Shown: positions 1 through 7,020 of the stretch, one piece after another
Numbering within the stretch: position 1 is the first letter of the stretch
Layout of the letters: every line of letters begins with the position of its first letter
Assembly (NCBI GenBank): GCA_003249555.1
Contig: QKIQ01000044.1
Coordinates: 1-64,000 of the forward strand
Reading direction: 5' to 3'
DNA: 64,000 nucleotides
From: Clostridia bacterium
GTDB taxonomy: Bacteria; Bacillota; Clostridia; Christensenellales; SZUA-584
Translations under genes and position numbers: made by a program
Notes under the pieces: generated by a model
The model's database searches: none
Told to the model about the DNA's origin: nothing
What the model saw: the letters and a program-made list of their open reading frames with translations, nothing else

Positions 1-2
1 CA

Positions 3-488
3 AATACTGATGCAAAATTCCCACAATGGGACGGGACAAATAGCAAAACGTTAAAAGACGGCTACACGCTTGCAAATTTAATATCTGCGGTTAAACAATC
101 CATGTATCGTGTTGGTGATATTATCATGTCGGTAAGCGCGACAAACCCATCCTCAGAGTATGGTGGTACATGGGTGGCGTGGGGTAGTGGACGTGTACCT
201 GTCGGTGTCGATACGAGTCAGACGGAGTTTAACACGGTGGAAAAAACAGGCGGTGAAAAAACACACACGCTTATTAATACGGAAATTCCCCAGCATAACC
301 ATTCGTTGCCAGATGGCGGAACTGGCAACAGCCCTGCAAATCCAGGGGCTTATTTTAACGCTCAATATACAAACGGCACAAATGGCATTACAGCATCGTC
401 AACAGGCACAGGCAATGTGGGCGCAGGACAAGCGCACAACAACTTACAACCATATATCACTTGCTACATGTGGAAACGGACAGCTTAA
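3..488 (+). CDS. Phage tail collar / tail-fibre tip protein (5' end outside window)
   Basis: The frame is open from the window edge, so the gene starts upstream and only the last 161 residues are seen. The C-terminal part (GGTWVAWGSGRVPVGVD, then EIPQHNHSLP, Gly/Asn/Thr-rich loops, and a final NLQPYITCYMWKRTA) is the pattern of tail-collar or baseplate tip domains, which end receptor-binding fibres. These domains usually carry an xHNH-like His motif and the closing 'QPYxxxYxWKR'. It lies directly before the lysis module, as tail-tip genes do in siphophage-like prophages. Sure of the tail-collar type, not of the exact position in the virion. Confidence 0.8.
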   Translation, partial: NTDAKFPQWDGTNSKTLKDGYTLANLISAVKQSMYRVGDIIMSVSATNPSSEYGGTWVAWGSGRVPVGVDTSQTEFNTVEKTGGEKTHTLINTEIPQHNHSLPDGGTGNSPANPGAYFNAQYTNGTNGITASSTGTGNVGAGQAHNNLQPYITCYMWKRTA

Positions 489-527
489 AGCCTGCCGGCT
501 TTGAATAATAAAGAATGAGGTGAGGTA

Positions 528-842
528 ATGGATGGTTTATGGACGGTTCTTCTCTCGATTGGCGTACCAAGCGCGACATTCGGATTTTGTTTTTGGCTAT
601 TTCAAAAAAAGTATGAGAAACGCGAGGCAAAGCGGGAAGAACTTGAGAAAGCAAGGGAAAAGAATGAGATCATGATAATCCGCGGCTTGGGCGCGGCGAT
701 TGCACTTGGCGAAGCTAACGCGATAGCGATCCGCGATAAAAAATGCAATGGCGACATGACCGATGCGCTGGAATATGCGCGACAGGTGAAGCACGAACAA
801 AAGGATTTCATGAACGAGATGGCAGTTAAGGCCATGTTTTAG
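528..842 (+). CDS. Small prophage membrane protein with coiled coil (lysis module)
   Basis: 104 residues. An N-terminal transmembrane segment (about residues 4-24, ending FCFWLFQKK) is followed by a Lys/Glu-rich helix (about 25-50) and a conserved-looking tail with KCNGDMTDALEYA and VKHEQKDF. Proteins of this plan are common between tail and endolysin genes of Firmicute prophages. Their role is not established; some are thought to help holins. The start is ATG with GAGGTGAGGTA just upstream. Position and membrane topology fit a holin-associated role, but that is inference. Confidence 0.65.
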   Translation: MDGLWTVLLSIGVPSATFGFCFWLFQKKYEKREAKREELEKAREKNEIMIIRGLGAAIALGEANAIAIRDKKCNGDMTDALEYARQVKHEQKDFMNEMAVKAMF

Positions 843-894
843 GCGAAGAGCGGCGAGAGCCGTTTTTTTAATTAACGAAAGGGAAGTGAGAAAA

Positions 895-1674
895 TTGAAA
901 AATGTAAATGATTTTATCGGCAGAATCAAGCCGTCTGCCGGAAGGGACATCTATGTTTGGGGCGGTCAAGGCAAGGTGACGTCACGTGAGCGCATCAAAA
1001 AACACGAGACGAGCGTGACGAACGTCAAGAGAGCACTGGCGCTTTACGAGAAACGCTTGACAGTGTATCCAGCCGAGGTGATTCTTGAGTACGATTGCAG
1101 CGGCCTTGGAACAAAAAATTTAATTGACATGGGCGCGATACCGCGCGACATCACAGCAAACGGTTTGCTTAGTAAGTGCAGCGTGATTCAGCGTGCGCAG
1201 CTTAAAAAAGGCTGCATGGTGTTTCGGACGTACAAGACCGGATCAAAAAAAGGCCAAGCGTACCATGTTGGCTATGTGATCGACGACGAGCTGCATGTTG
1301 AGCATGCCAAGGGGCGCGACGACGGCGTAGTGATCGAGACGTTAAACCAGAACGGCTCTGGATGGTGGAGCGTTTGCGGGATGCCGCTGTTCTTCGCTAC
1401 AGAGATCAACGCCTACAATTCAGTTCCGATTACTGCCAAGCTTACGCGTTTGCTAAAGTGCCTGTATGATAGTAATGCAAAACGGTATACGTGCAGGGGG
1501 GAAGACGTGCGCGCTGTCCAACAGGCACTTGTAGATAACGGGTATAGTCCTGGTTCCATTGACGGCGTATATGGCCCGAACACCAAGAATGCAGTAATCA
1601 AGTATCAGCGTGCTAAGCGGCTCAAGGTGGACGGCATTGTCGGCCCGGAGACATGGGCAGCACTGCTCGGTTGA
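895..1674 (+). CDS. Phage endolysin: NlpC/P60-like peptidase plus peptidoglycan-binding domain
   Basis: 259 residues from the TTG at 895, which has AAGTGAG at good spacing; a GTG at 886 is in frame but too close to its Shine-Dalgarno. The N-terminal part (about 1-165) has YDCSGL (candidate catalytic Cys) and YHVGYVIDD (candidate catalytic His), the pattern of NlpC/P60-like cysteine peptidases that cut peptidoglycan cross-peptides. The C-terminal 65 residues (VRAVQQALVDNGY, DGVYGPNTKNAVIKYQ, VDGIVGPETWAALLG) are a PG_binding_1 domain. There is no signal peptide, so release needs a holin. It sits with two or three small membrane proteins, making a typical lysis cassette. Confidence 0.85.
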   Translation: MKNVNDFIGRIKPSAGRDIYVWGGQGKVTSRERIKKHETSVTNVKRALALYEKRLTVYPAEVILEYDCSGLGTKNLIDMGAIPRDITANGLLSKCSVIQRAQLKKGCMVFRTYKTGSKKGQAYHVGYVIDDELHVEHAKGRDDGVVIETLNQNGSGWWSVCGMPLFFATEINAYNSVPITAKLTRLLKCLYDSNAKRYTCRGEDVRAVQQALVDNGYSPGSIDGVYGPNTKNAVIKYQRAKRLKVDGIVGPETWAALLG

Positions 1675-1693
1675 TCATAGGAGCGTGAAACGC

Positions 1694-1819
1694 TTGGATG
1701 ACACAACAAAAGTGATTGCGGTAATGATGGCTGCCTTTGTCGGATTCATCATTGGCCGCTTATCCGCAAGGTTTAAAAGCGAGACTGATTCAGTCCGCAA
1801 AAATAAAAAAAAGGAGTGA
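1694..1819 (+). CDS. 41-residue prophage membrane protein
   Basis: A short frame from TTG at 1694 (AGGAG at 1679-1683, 10 nt upstream) to the TAA at 1819. An in-frame GTG at 1685 leaves almost no spacing. One transmembrane helix (VIAVMMAAFVGFIIGRL) is followed by a basic tail ending in RKNKKKE. It lies between the endolysin and a second membrane protein, so it could be a holin, antiholin or spanin-like accessory. No family was recognised. Confidence 0.5.
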   Translation: MDDTTKVIAVMMAAFVGFIIGRLSARFKSETDSVRKNKKKE

Positions 1820-1824
1820 TTCAT

Positions 1825-2235
1825 TTGAAAAAAGTATTGTCTATCCTGTTGGTGATCGTCATCATGACGGTCTTTTTTGTTCCCGTTGCTTTTGCATCTG
1901 ATGGTGATGAGGTTGCAGGAACGAGCACGATTGATGCGTTTATTGCCGTCGTGTTGCTGGCTCTCGTTGTCGAGAAAATTGCCGAAGCGGTGAAGGCTGG
2001 TATAACCCCGGTAAAACCTCCGGGATGGGTGTGGTTCCTAATTTCGTCTGCACTCGGTATCGCATTGTGCATTTTGTTTCATGTCAACCTATTTATTGTA
2101 ATCGGGCTGTCGAGCCTAACTCCTGCGTCCTTTATTGTTGGGTGTATCCTTACAGGCATAGCGGTTGGCAGCGGCAGCAACTTTACACATGATCTGATCG
2201 ACAAGTTGAAATCGGCAAAAATCCCTAAATTGTAA
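1825..2235 (+). CDS. Prophage membrane protein with signal peptide, possible holin
   Basis: 136 residues from TTG at 1825 with AAGGAG nine bases upstream; the GTG at 1816 is too close to that site. The N-terminus is a signal peptide (KKVLSILLVIVIMTVFF, likely cleavage after AFA). It is followed by three hydrophobic stretches (about 36-52, 68-88, 92-118) and a basic end. Last gene of the lysis module, directly before a strong terminator. The multi-helix plan fits a holin; the cleavable signal suggests that insertion or timing may be controlled. Function is inferred from place and topology only. Confidence 0.55.
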   Translation: MKKVLSILLVIVIMTVFFVPVAFASDGDEVAGTSTIDAFIAVVLLALVVEKIAEAVKAGITPVKPPGWVWFLISSALGIALCILFHVNLFIVIGLSSLTPASFIVGCILTGIAVGSGSNFTHDLIDKLKSAKIPKL

Positions 2236-2280
2236 ATGACGGTTAGCGACGGTATTTCTCCCGGACGCTGCCTAAAAAAT

Positions 2281-2316
2281 GAGCTCCAGCCTATAAGGTT
2301 TGGAGCTCTTTTTTTA
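2281..2316 (+). terminator. Rho-independent terminator of the prophage lysis operon
   Basis: An eight-base perfect stem GAGCTCCA / TGGAGCTC (2281-2288 with 2301-2308) is followed by seven T. It closes the forward late operon 45 bases after the last stop. Confidence 0.9.
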
Positions 2317-2504
2317 TTGTCTTAAAACTCAAAACACCCGAATAACACAACTTCACAAAAACGCACGCGATACCACACGAGCGCCGCCAACGCTCTCCAT
2401 AAGGTGTTTGCACCTCCGTGCGCGTTTACCTTTGTTGCAACACGCCACAGCGGCTCACAGCGGCATTCATATGTATTTGTCAAAGATCGATCTATTTCAT
2501 AAAA

Positions 2505-2636
2505 CGGGCGGCTGATCTCCCGTGTGCCGATGGGTTCCCACGACCTCCCCGGCAGCTTGCCGGATCATCGGTTTCGGCCTGTACCCAAACAGGCCATCAT
2601 CAGGTGGGGTCTTCTGCGGGAGATCGACCGCTCCCG
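2505..2636. ncRNA. Candidate structured RNA or 3'-UTR element in the prophage
   Basis: No gene fits between the terminator at 2316 and the stop at 2650, but the DNA is highly folded. Outer pairing: CGGG-CGG (2505-2511) with CCG-CCCG (2628-2636, CT bulge), then GATCTCCCG (2514-2522) with CGGGAGATC (2617-2625). Inside are CCGATG (2527-2532) with CATCGG (2566-2571), the hairpin CCGGCA/TGCCGG (2549-2563) and the hairpin GGCCTGT/ACAGGCC (2576-2595). The hexaloop ACCCAA of the last can pair with TGGGT at 2531-2535. The reverse strand would place it as the 3' end of the small operon that stops at 2650. The strand is not proven. 2317-2500 holds nothing else I can name. Confidence 0.4.
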
Positions 2637-2649
2637 CTCGGTTCATTTA

Positions 2650-2973
2650 TCAGTAACCTAGTTTGCGCACACGCGATTCCACCCGCTCCATTAACCATTC
2701 CTTACCGCAAAATCGAATATCCTTTATGTAGCTCGCAGCGGCATTTCCAAAAGACACGGAGCCTTCTTGGTAAATATCTGTCGTTGCCATGCTGTAAATT
2801 AGTGAAACGAGAGCGGCGTGGTCAGCGAGTGCTTCTTTCGCATTCTGATGTTCTTTGCTCCCTGCTGGATAGTCCGACGCGGCATTTTCAAGACCTCCGA
2901 TCAGGTCACAAGCTGCGTACTTGATGTTGAAAAACGCTTTCTTTTGCCTTTCGTTCATTTCGGATGTTTTCAC
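2650..2973 (-). CDS. Conserved prophage protein of unknown function
   Basis: 107 residues. The start is the GTG at 2973 (MKTSEMNERQKKAFFN), because AAAGGAG lies eight bases before it; an ATG at 2991 would overlap this ribosome site. It is an acidic soluble helical protein with 'NERQKKAFFNIKYAACDLIGG' at its start and RFCGKEWLMERVESRV at its end. I associate this pattern with a small family seen in clostridial prophages, without a known role. It is the last gene of a three-gene reverse operon read from the promoter at 3285-3313. Confidence 0.65.
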   Translation of the reverse strand: MKTSEMNERQKKAFFNIKYAACDLIGGLENAASDYPAGSKEHQNAKEALADHAALVSLIYSMATTDIYQEGSVSFGNAAASYIKDIRFCGKEWLMERVESRVRKLGY

Positions 2974-2987
2974 TGAAATAGCTCCTT

Positions 2988-3074
2988 TCATTTCCTTCTC
3001 TTAATCCACATGACTATCGACCATGTTGACAGCCCTATGCTTACCGCAATCAATCCATATACAATTACATCCAT
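2988..3074 (-). CDS. 28-residue membrane peptide
   Basis: ATG at 3074 to TGA at 2988, with a GAGGTG-type ribosome site upstream. It reads MDVIVYGLIAVSIGLSTWS and ends WIKRRK: one transmembrane helix with a positively charged inside end. It overlaps the region just before the 107-residue gene, so the two may be translationally coupled. Such mini-proteins in prophages are often superinfection or accessory factors; no function is claimed. Confidence 0.45.
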   Translation of the reverse strand: MDVIVYGLIAVSIGLSTWSIVMWIKRRK

Positions 3075-3138
3075 CTTCTTGACACCTCTATGAGCTTTTT
3101 GTTATCATCAAGGCGAGGGGAGTCATCCCCTCGACCTC

Positions 3139-3258
3139 TTAACGCTTTAGCTTCTCTAGGAGCAGTATCAGCGCTGTTATGAGGTTGATGATCGCGATGA
3201 TGAGGTTTATCTTGACGGATTCGGCCTTGTCATCGCTTTTCTGTCTGTGCTTGCCCAT
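3139..3258 (-). CDS. 39-residue amphipathic/membrane peptide
   Basis: The ATG at 3258 is preceded by a full AAAGGAGG and the frame ends at TAA 3139. A charged start (MGKHRQKSDDKAESVK) is followed by a long hydrophobic helix (INLIIAIINLITALILLL) and EKLKR. First gene after the reverse promoter at 3285-3313, so its expression signals are stronger than those of most spurious frames. A small hairpin (cgagggg/cccctcg, 3114-3133) follows its stop. The role is unknown. Confidence 0.5.
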   Translation of the reverse strand: MGKHRQKSDDKAESVKINLIIAIINLITALILLLEKLKR

Positions 3259-3284
3259 GAGGTTTACCTCCTTTCTATGTTTCC

Positions 3285-3313
3285 ATTTTAAACGATTTCC
3301 TTTAAGAAGTCAA
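3285..3313 (-). promoter_or_regulatory. Sigma-A promoter of the reverse prophage operon
   Basis: On the reverse strand, TTGACT (3313-3308), a 17-base spacer and TAAAAT (3290-3285). It points toward the 39-residue gene and stands back to back with the promoter at 3355-3383. A regulator binding the 41 A/T-rich bases between them could control both directions. Confidence 0.8.
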
Positions 3314-3354
3314 TAGAAAACTTTAGTTATTTCTTTAAAATTTAAAATAATTTA

Positions 3355-3383
3355 TTGACGTACAAAAGGTTATTCTTTATAAT
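3355..3383 (+). promoter_or_regulatory. Near-consensus sigma-A promoter for the XRE regulator pair
   Basis: TTGACG (3355-3360), exactly 17 bases, then TATAAT (3378-3383). The ribosome site GGAGGTGATGAT and the ATG at 3403 follow, leaving a leader of about 13 bases. This is the forward half of a divergent pair. Confidence 0.88.
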
Positions 3384-3402
3384 TCTAGTTGGAGGTGATG
3401 AT

Positions 3403-3612
3403 ATGGATATACCAACTAAAATAAAGCTGGCTGAAACATATGCAAAGGTCTCAGAGACGGAGCTGGCGAGACGATTAGGGACGACGCCCCAAGCGTTCGG
3501 ACAGCGTCTTAAAACAGGTAAATTTAGTTCATCTGATTTAGATAAGATTGCAGAGGCTATAGATGCAGAGTTTATTTATCATTTTCGGTTTAAGGACGGT
3601 ACAGAAATATGA
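3403..3612 (+). CDS. XRE/Cro-like helix-turn-helix protein
   Basis: 69 residues from the ATG at 3403, set by GGAGGTGAT upstream; a longer in-frame start at 3355 lies inside the promoter. ETELARRLGTTPQAFGQRLKTGKFSSSDLDKIAEAI is a classic HTH_3 fold, with the recognition helix near residues 27-37. It overlaps the next regulator by four bases (ATGA), so both are made together. Placed between the divergent promoters and the attachment site, it could be a prophage repressor of the reverse operon. No dimerisation domain is present. Confidence 0.75.
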   Translation: MDIPTKIKLAETYAKVSETELARRLGTTPQAFGQRLKTGKFSSSDLDKIAEAIDAEFIYHFRFKDGTEI

Positions 3613-3869
3613 GCGAAAATGATAATGAGCAAAGAATGACCATAATATCATTTGATCCATTCTTCCGGATGCAAGAGCTTAAGGGGATGCCGCTATCTTA
3701 TATTTCCAAAAGGCTCGACATTCCCGTTGCCATTCTAAATAAGATGCAAAGACGTGAAGATGTGCCGTTTGACGTTATTCAAAAGATATGCCATGCAATG
3801 GAATGTCAGCCGGGGGACATCATGGAGGCCAACACCATCTATGTGATACCTGCAAAGGATAAAGAATGA
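3609..3869 (+). CDS. Second small XRE/Cro-like DNA-binding protein
   Basis: 86 residues. MPLSYISKRLDIPVAILNKMQRREDVPFDVIQKICHAMECQPGDIME matches the compact Cro/C1-type HTH that ends in the 'CxxxQPGDI(M/L)E' signature of many Firmicute regulators. It starts inside the stop of the upstream gene and is coupled to it. Two adjacent small HTH proteins suggest a heterodimer or a repressor/anti-repressor pair. Last gene before the integration site. Confidence 0.75.
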   Translation: MSENDNEQRMTIISFDPFFRMQELKGMPLSYISKRLDIPVAILNKMQRREDVPFDVIQKICHAMECQPGDIMEANTIYVIPAKDKE

Positions 3870-3900
3870 TGCTAACATACAGTCGAGTCGGCGGCAGGAG

Positions 3901-3962
3901 TTGACCGCATTTTTACCGCACTATTCTAAATTTCCGCACTTTTGACCGCATTTTTACCGTAC
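3901..3962. repeat. Direct repeats beside the attachment site (possible integrase arm sites)
   Basis: TTGACCGCATTTTTACCG occurs at 3901-3918 and again at 3942-3959, a period of 41, with an extra TTTCCGCACT between. Repeated CCGCA blocks about 90-150 bases from a tRNA-type att core are what arm-type sites of tyrosine integrases look like. No protein evidence supports this here; it is inferred from place and repetition. Confidence 0.45.
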
Positions 3963-4050
3963 ATTTCTGCGCATACTTGCTTAGAGAATTGTCAGTATTC
4001 ATCGCGAAAAGTCCGCTTTTTTCGGTAAAATAGGCAAGTGATGATATTAA

Positions 4051-4095
4051 CTTTTAATCAAGGTGTCCGGAGTTCGAATCTCCGGTGGGTCACCA
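4051..4095 (+). other. attR-like site: 3' half of tRNA-Lys(UUU) without its 5' half
   Basis: The run starts exactly at an anticodon loop CTTTTAA (UUU, lysine). It continues through a variable loop, a perfect T-stem CGGAG/CTCCG around TTCGAAT, the acceptor strand GTGGGTC, A and CCA (4093-4095). Upstream there is no anticodon 5' strand, D-arm or acceptor partner, so this is not a working tRNA. A 3' tRNA fragment at a phage/chromosome border is the usual product of integration into a tRNA gene; the intact gene should lie at the far left prophage end. An 11-base inverted repeat (AGTATTCATCG at 3994-4004, CGATGAATACT at 4107-4117) brackets it. Confidence 0.8.
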
Positions 4096-4100
4096 CTGAA

Positions 4101-4140
4101 AAGTGCCGATGAATACTAAGGATTCGGCACTTTTTGTTTT
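4101..4140 (+). terminator. Terminator of the tRNA-Lys locus
   Basis: AAGTGCCGA (4101-4109) pairs with TCGGCACTT (4124-4132), then a T-rich tail. It directly follows the tRNA 3' end, and a close copy follows the second tRNA fragment at 43374-43402. Confidence 0.8.
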
Positions 4141-4203
4141 TTAGCAATTATTTATTGTGCTAATGTTAGTATTATACATGATATATTAAGCGTGTGAGGT
4201 AAT

Positions 4204-4476
4204 ATGAAGCGAGCAAATCTATCTATAGAAGAGCAAGTCAAATTACAACATATAATAGCAATGACGAACAAAAAACGAAAGTTTTTTTGCGGAACTGGTG
4301 CCCACAGGTTCTATTTTTTTCACCCGTTAGCAGCACTTCAATGCTACCCGCGGCGGCAGCTCTCGATGGGCTTTGCGGATGTATATATGATATGGTGGCA
4401 GCCTGTGTACTCTGGCTGCCAAGAGCCTGTATCACGGCGAAATCGGTGTGGGCGTATGTGTTCTATCTGCTCTTGA
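4204..4476 (+). pseudogene. Short reading frame of doubtful coding value next to the att site
   Basis: A 90-codon frame with AGGT before its ATG. The first 25 residues (MKRANLSIEEQVKLQHIIAM, then NKKRK) look protein-like. After the poly-T stretch near 4283 the translation turns into a Cys/Trp/Arg-rich string with no domain, and other frames look no better. It may be the start of a gene broken by a frameshift or by the integration. 4477-4828 holds A/T-rich DNA in which I see no gene, clear promoter or hairpin. Confidence 0.25.
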
Positions 4477-4828
4477 CACATACATTGATTAAACACATTA
4501 ATTAAACTTTACTGGAAAAATGTTTGCAAGTGTAGTATTATATTAATATAAGGTATGCAATAAACAGTTAGTCAAATATTACTCGGTCACCTAATGTTCA
4601 AAAAATCAACAATTGCTAAAGCGTAATCAAAGCCTATTCCTCAGAGTGTATGAACTGCCTGTAAGAAAAGGTCCTCTCCTTTAATAAACATACCGGCAAA
4701 AAATAAAATTGTATGGCTTTTATCACAATAGATGTCTTATTAAGTTTAATCTCATTCTTGTAAAAAGAATATAAGAGTAAAAAATATTGATTGATCGACA
4801 ATTATAATGTCGTGGAAGGAGAAAATTT

Positions 4829-7018
4829 ATGGGAAAACTAATTATCATTTCGAATCGCCTGCCAGTTACAATTACCAGGAGCGAAGACGGCTTTGAATAT
4901 CAGAAAAGCATCGGAGGTTTGGCGACAGGCCTTAGAAGCTATCAGGAGAATACGGACAGCTTGTGGATTGGTTGGCCGGGAGTTACGGATGATGATCTGA
5001 CCGAGGAGGAAAAAGGCACACTCAGCAAGGAATTTAAAGAGAAGTATAAATGCATGCCGGTCTTCATGTCCGAGCATGAAGTGGATGCATTTTATCATGG
5101 GTTTTGCAACAAAACGATCTGGCCGTTGTTTCACTATTTTACAGGAGTGACTGACTACGATCAAGAACTGTGGGAAATGTATGTGCATGCCAATACGCGT
5201 TTTTTTAATTATATCAAGACAATCGTAGAAGAAAACGATACGATCTGGGTGCACGATTATCAACTAATGCTTCTGCCACAAATGATCAGGAATCACTTTC
5301 CTGATGTTAAGCTCGGTTTCTTTCTGCATATACCGTTTCCCTCTTATGAAATTTACCGGCTGTTGGTATGGCGGAATGAGATATTATTGGGATTACTGGG
5401 AGCGGATCTTATCGGATTCCATACCTACGACTATGCCCGCCATTTTTTAAGCAGCGTTCGCCGTCTCTTGGGATATGAACACAATTTGAACCAGATCGCA
5501 TTCGAGAATCGGTATGTGCAGGTTGATGCGTTTCCAATGGGGATCGATTACGACCGTTTTGCAAAAGAATACAACACACCCCAATTTCAGGAAGAGGTCA
5601 GACGGATCGTTAACAGTACAAAAGGTGAAAAGATCATCCTGTCGATCGATCGGTTGGATTACACAAAGGGAATTCCGCAAAGAATACGGGCATTTAATGA
5701 ATTTCTGACTAGGAATCCTGAATATAAAGGGAAAGTGCGGTTCCATCTCATCGTTGCGCCTTCAAGGGTTGAGGTGAGTTCATATGAAGCTTTAAGGAGC
5801 GAAATCTCTGAACTTGTTAGCCAGATTAACGGCACCCATGGTACCGTGGATTGGATGCCTGTCTGGTTTTATTTCCAGACCTTTTCTCAGGAAAGCCTGA
5901 CCGCGCTGTACAAGTATTCGGATATACTTCTGGTTACACCGCTGCGTGACGGTATGAACTTGGTGGCTAAAGAATACATTGCGGCCAGAGCCGATTATCA
6001 AGGGATGGTGGTAATTAGTGAAACCGCCGGAGCGGCCAGTGAACTTGGCGAAGTGGTTGTCGTGAATGCGAATGATTGCATCGCCATCGCTGATGGAATC
6101 AAAAAAGCGCTTGAGATGCCCACTGAAGACAAAATTGAGATCAACAAGGTGATCCATAAACGGTTGAGAAGGTATAGCGTAAACTTTTGGGCGGAAGAAT
6201 TCATCAAATCCATTGACCAGTGCGCCGATAACGCGCGCCAAAGGGTAACTCAAAACATCGATAATAACGGTTCCATTGTCGTGGATGCTTATTCCAAAGC
6301 CCAAAAACGCATTATTTTTCTAGATTACGACGGGACACTCGTCGGTTTTAAAGCGATACCAAATCAAGCCAAACCCGATCCGGAACTCAAAAAGCTATTA
6401 TTTAATCTGGTGGAAGATCCGAAGAATACAGTGGTGATTGTATCGGGTAGAGACAGGAATTCACTGGAGGAATGGCTTGGCGATTTGCGTTTGCATATGC
6501 TGGCAGCGCATGGCTTATGGCGGCGCGAACTGGACGGGGAATGGAGCATGACGGCTGCGTTGGACAATCGGTGGAAAGATAGAGTGGAAAATATTATGCA
6601 AATGTATGCGGACCGCATGCCCGGCGCACTGATCGAAGAGAAGGATTATTCACTAGCGTTTCACTACAGAAACTGCGAACCGGATTTGGTAGCCGTCAAG
6701 TTGGGGGAGGTGCGGTCGGCACTTTTTTCAACGATCCAATCGATGAGCCTGGGAATCCAGGAAGGGAACAAGGTTCTGGAGGTGAAAGACAGCCGGATAG
6801 ACAAAGGGCAAGGCGCATCTGCGTTTTTGTATAAGCAAGAGTACGATTTCATACTAGGCGTTGGGGATGATTACACCGACGAGGATCTCTTTGCTGTGCT
6901 GCCCAGCAACGCGCTTTCAGTCAAAATTGGTATGGATCCGACCAATGCACGATACCGCTTGAATTCATGGAAATCCATGCGAGTGTTACTTAAAAAGCTG
7001 ACAGAAATTAAAGGATAG
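4829..7018 (+). CDS. otsA/otsB fusion: Bifunctional trehalose-6-phosphate synthase/phosphatase
   Basis: 729 residues. Residues 1-470 are a GT20 synthase domain (KLIIISNRLPV at the start, HDYQLMLLP, SIDRLDYTKGIPQRI, LRDGMNLVAKEY). It joins UDP-glucose and glucose-6-phosphate. Residues about 490-725 are a HAD-type phosphatase (FLDYDGTLVGF with Asp499 and Asp501, and GVGDDYTDEDLFAVL) that releases trehalose. Bacteria usually carry OtsA and OtsB apart; a fused TPS-TPP is known from fungi, plants and some bacteria. The GH65 phosphorylase starts two bases after its stop, so synthesis and recovery of trehalose share one operon. The cytosolic product would protect against drying, osmotic stress or in spores. 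Confidence 0.93.
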   Translation: MGKLIIISNRLPVTITRSEDGFEYQKSIGGLATGLRSYQENTDSLWIGWPGVTDDDLTEEEKGTLSKEFKEKYKCMPVFMSEHEVDAFYHGFCNKTIWPLFHYFTGVTDYDQELWEMYVHANTRFFNYIKTIVEENDTIWVHDYQLMLLPQMIRNHFPDVKLGFFLHIPFPSYEIYRLLVWRNEILLGLLGADLIGFHTYDYARHFLSSVRRLLGYEHNLNQIAFENRYVQVDAFPMGIDYDRFAKEYNTPQFQEEVRRIVNSTKGEKIILSIDRLDYTKGIPQRIRAFNEFLTRNPEYKGKVRFHLIVAPSRVEVSSYEALRSEISELVSQINGTHGTVDWMPVWFYFQTFSQESLTALYKYSDILLVTPLRDGMNLVAKEYIAARADYQGMVVISETAGAASELGEVVVVNANDCIAIADGIKKALEMPTEDKIEINKVIHKRLRRYSVNFWAEEFIKSIDQCADNARQRVTQNIDNNGSIVVDAYSKAQKRIIFLDYDGTLVGFKAIPNQAKPDPELKKLLFNLVEDPKNTVVIVSGRDRNSLEEWLGDLRLHMLAAHGLWRRELDGEWSMTAALDNRWKDRVENIMQMYADRMPGALIEEKDYSLAFHYRNCEPDLVAVKLGEVRSALFSTIQSMSLGIQEGNKVLEVKDSRIDKGQGASAFLYKQEYDFILGVGDDYTDEDLFAVLPSNALSVKIGMDPTNARYRLNSWKSMRVLLKKLTEIKG

Positions 7019-7020
7019 CG

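Noticed and set aside
2418-2924. A 168-codon forward frame across the small prophage region
   Set aside because: It lies opposite the reverse 107-residue gene, which has a good ribosome site and family-like sequence. The forward frame is Cys/Arg/Ser-rich without a domain and runs through the folded element.
4051-4095. Complete tRNA-Lys gene
   Set aside because: Only the part from the anticodon loop to CCA is present; no D-arm or 5' acceptor strand can be found in the preceding 100 bases.
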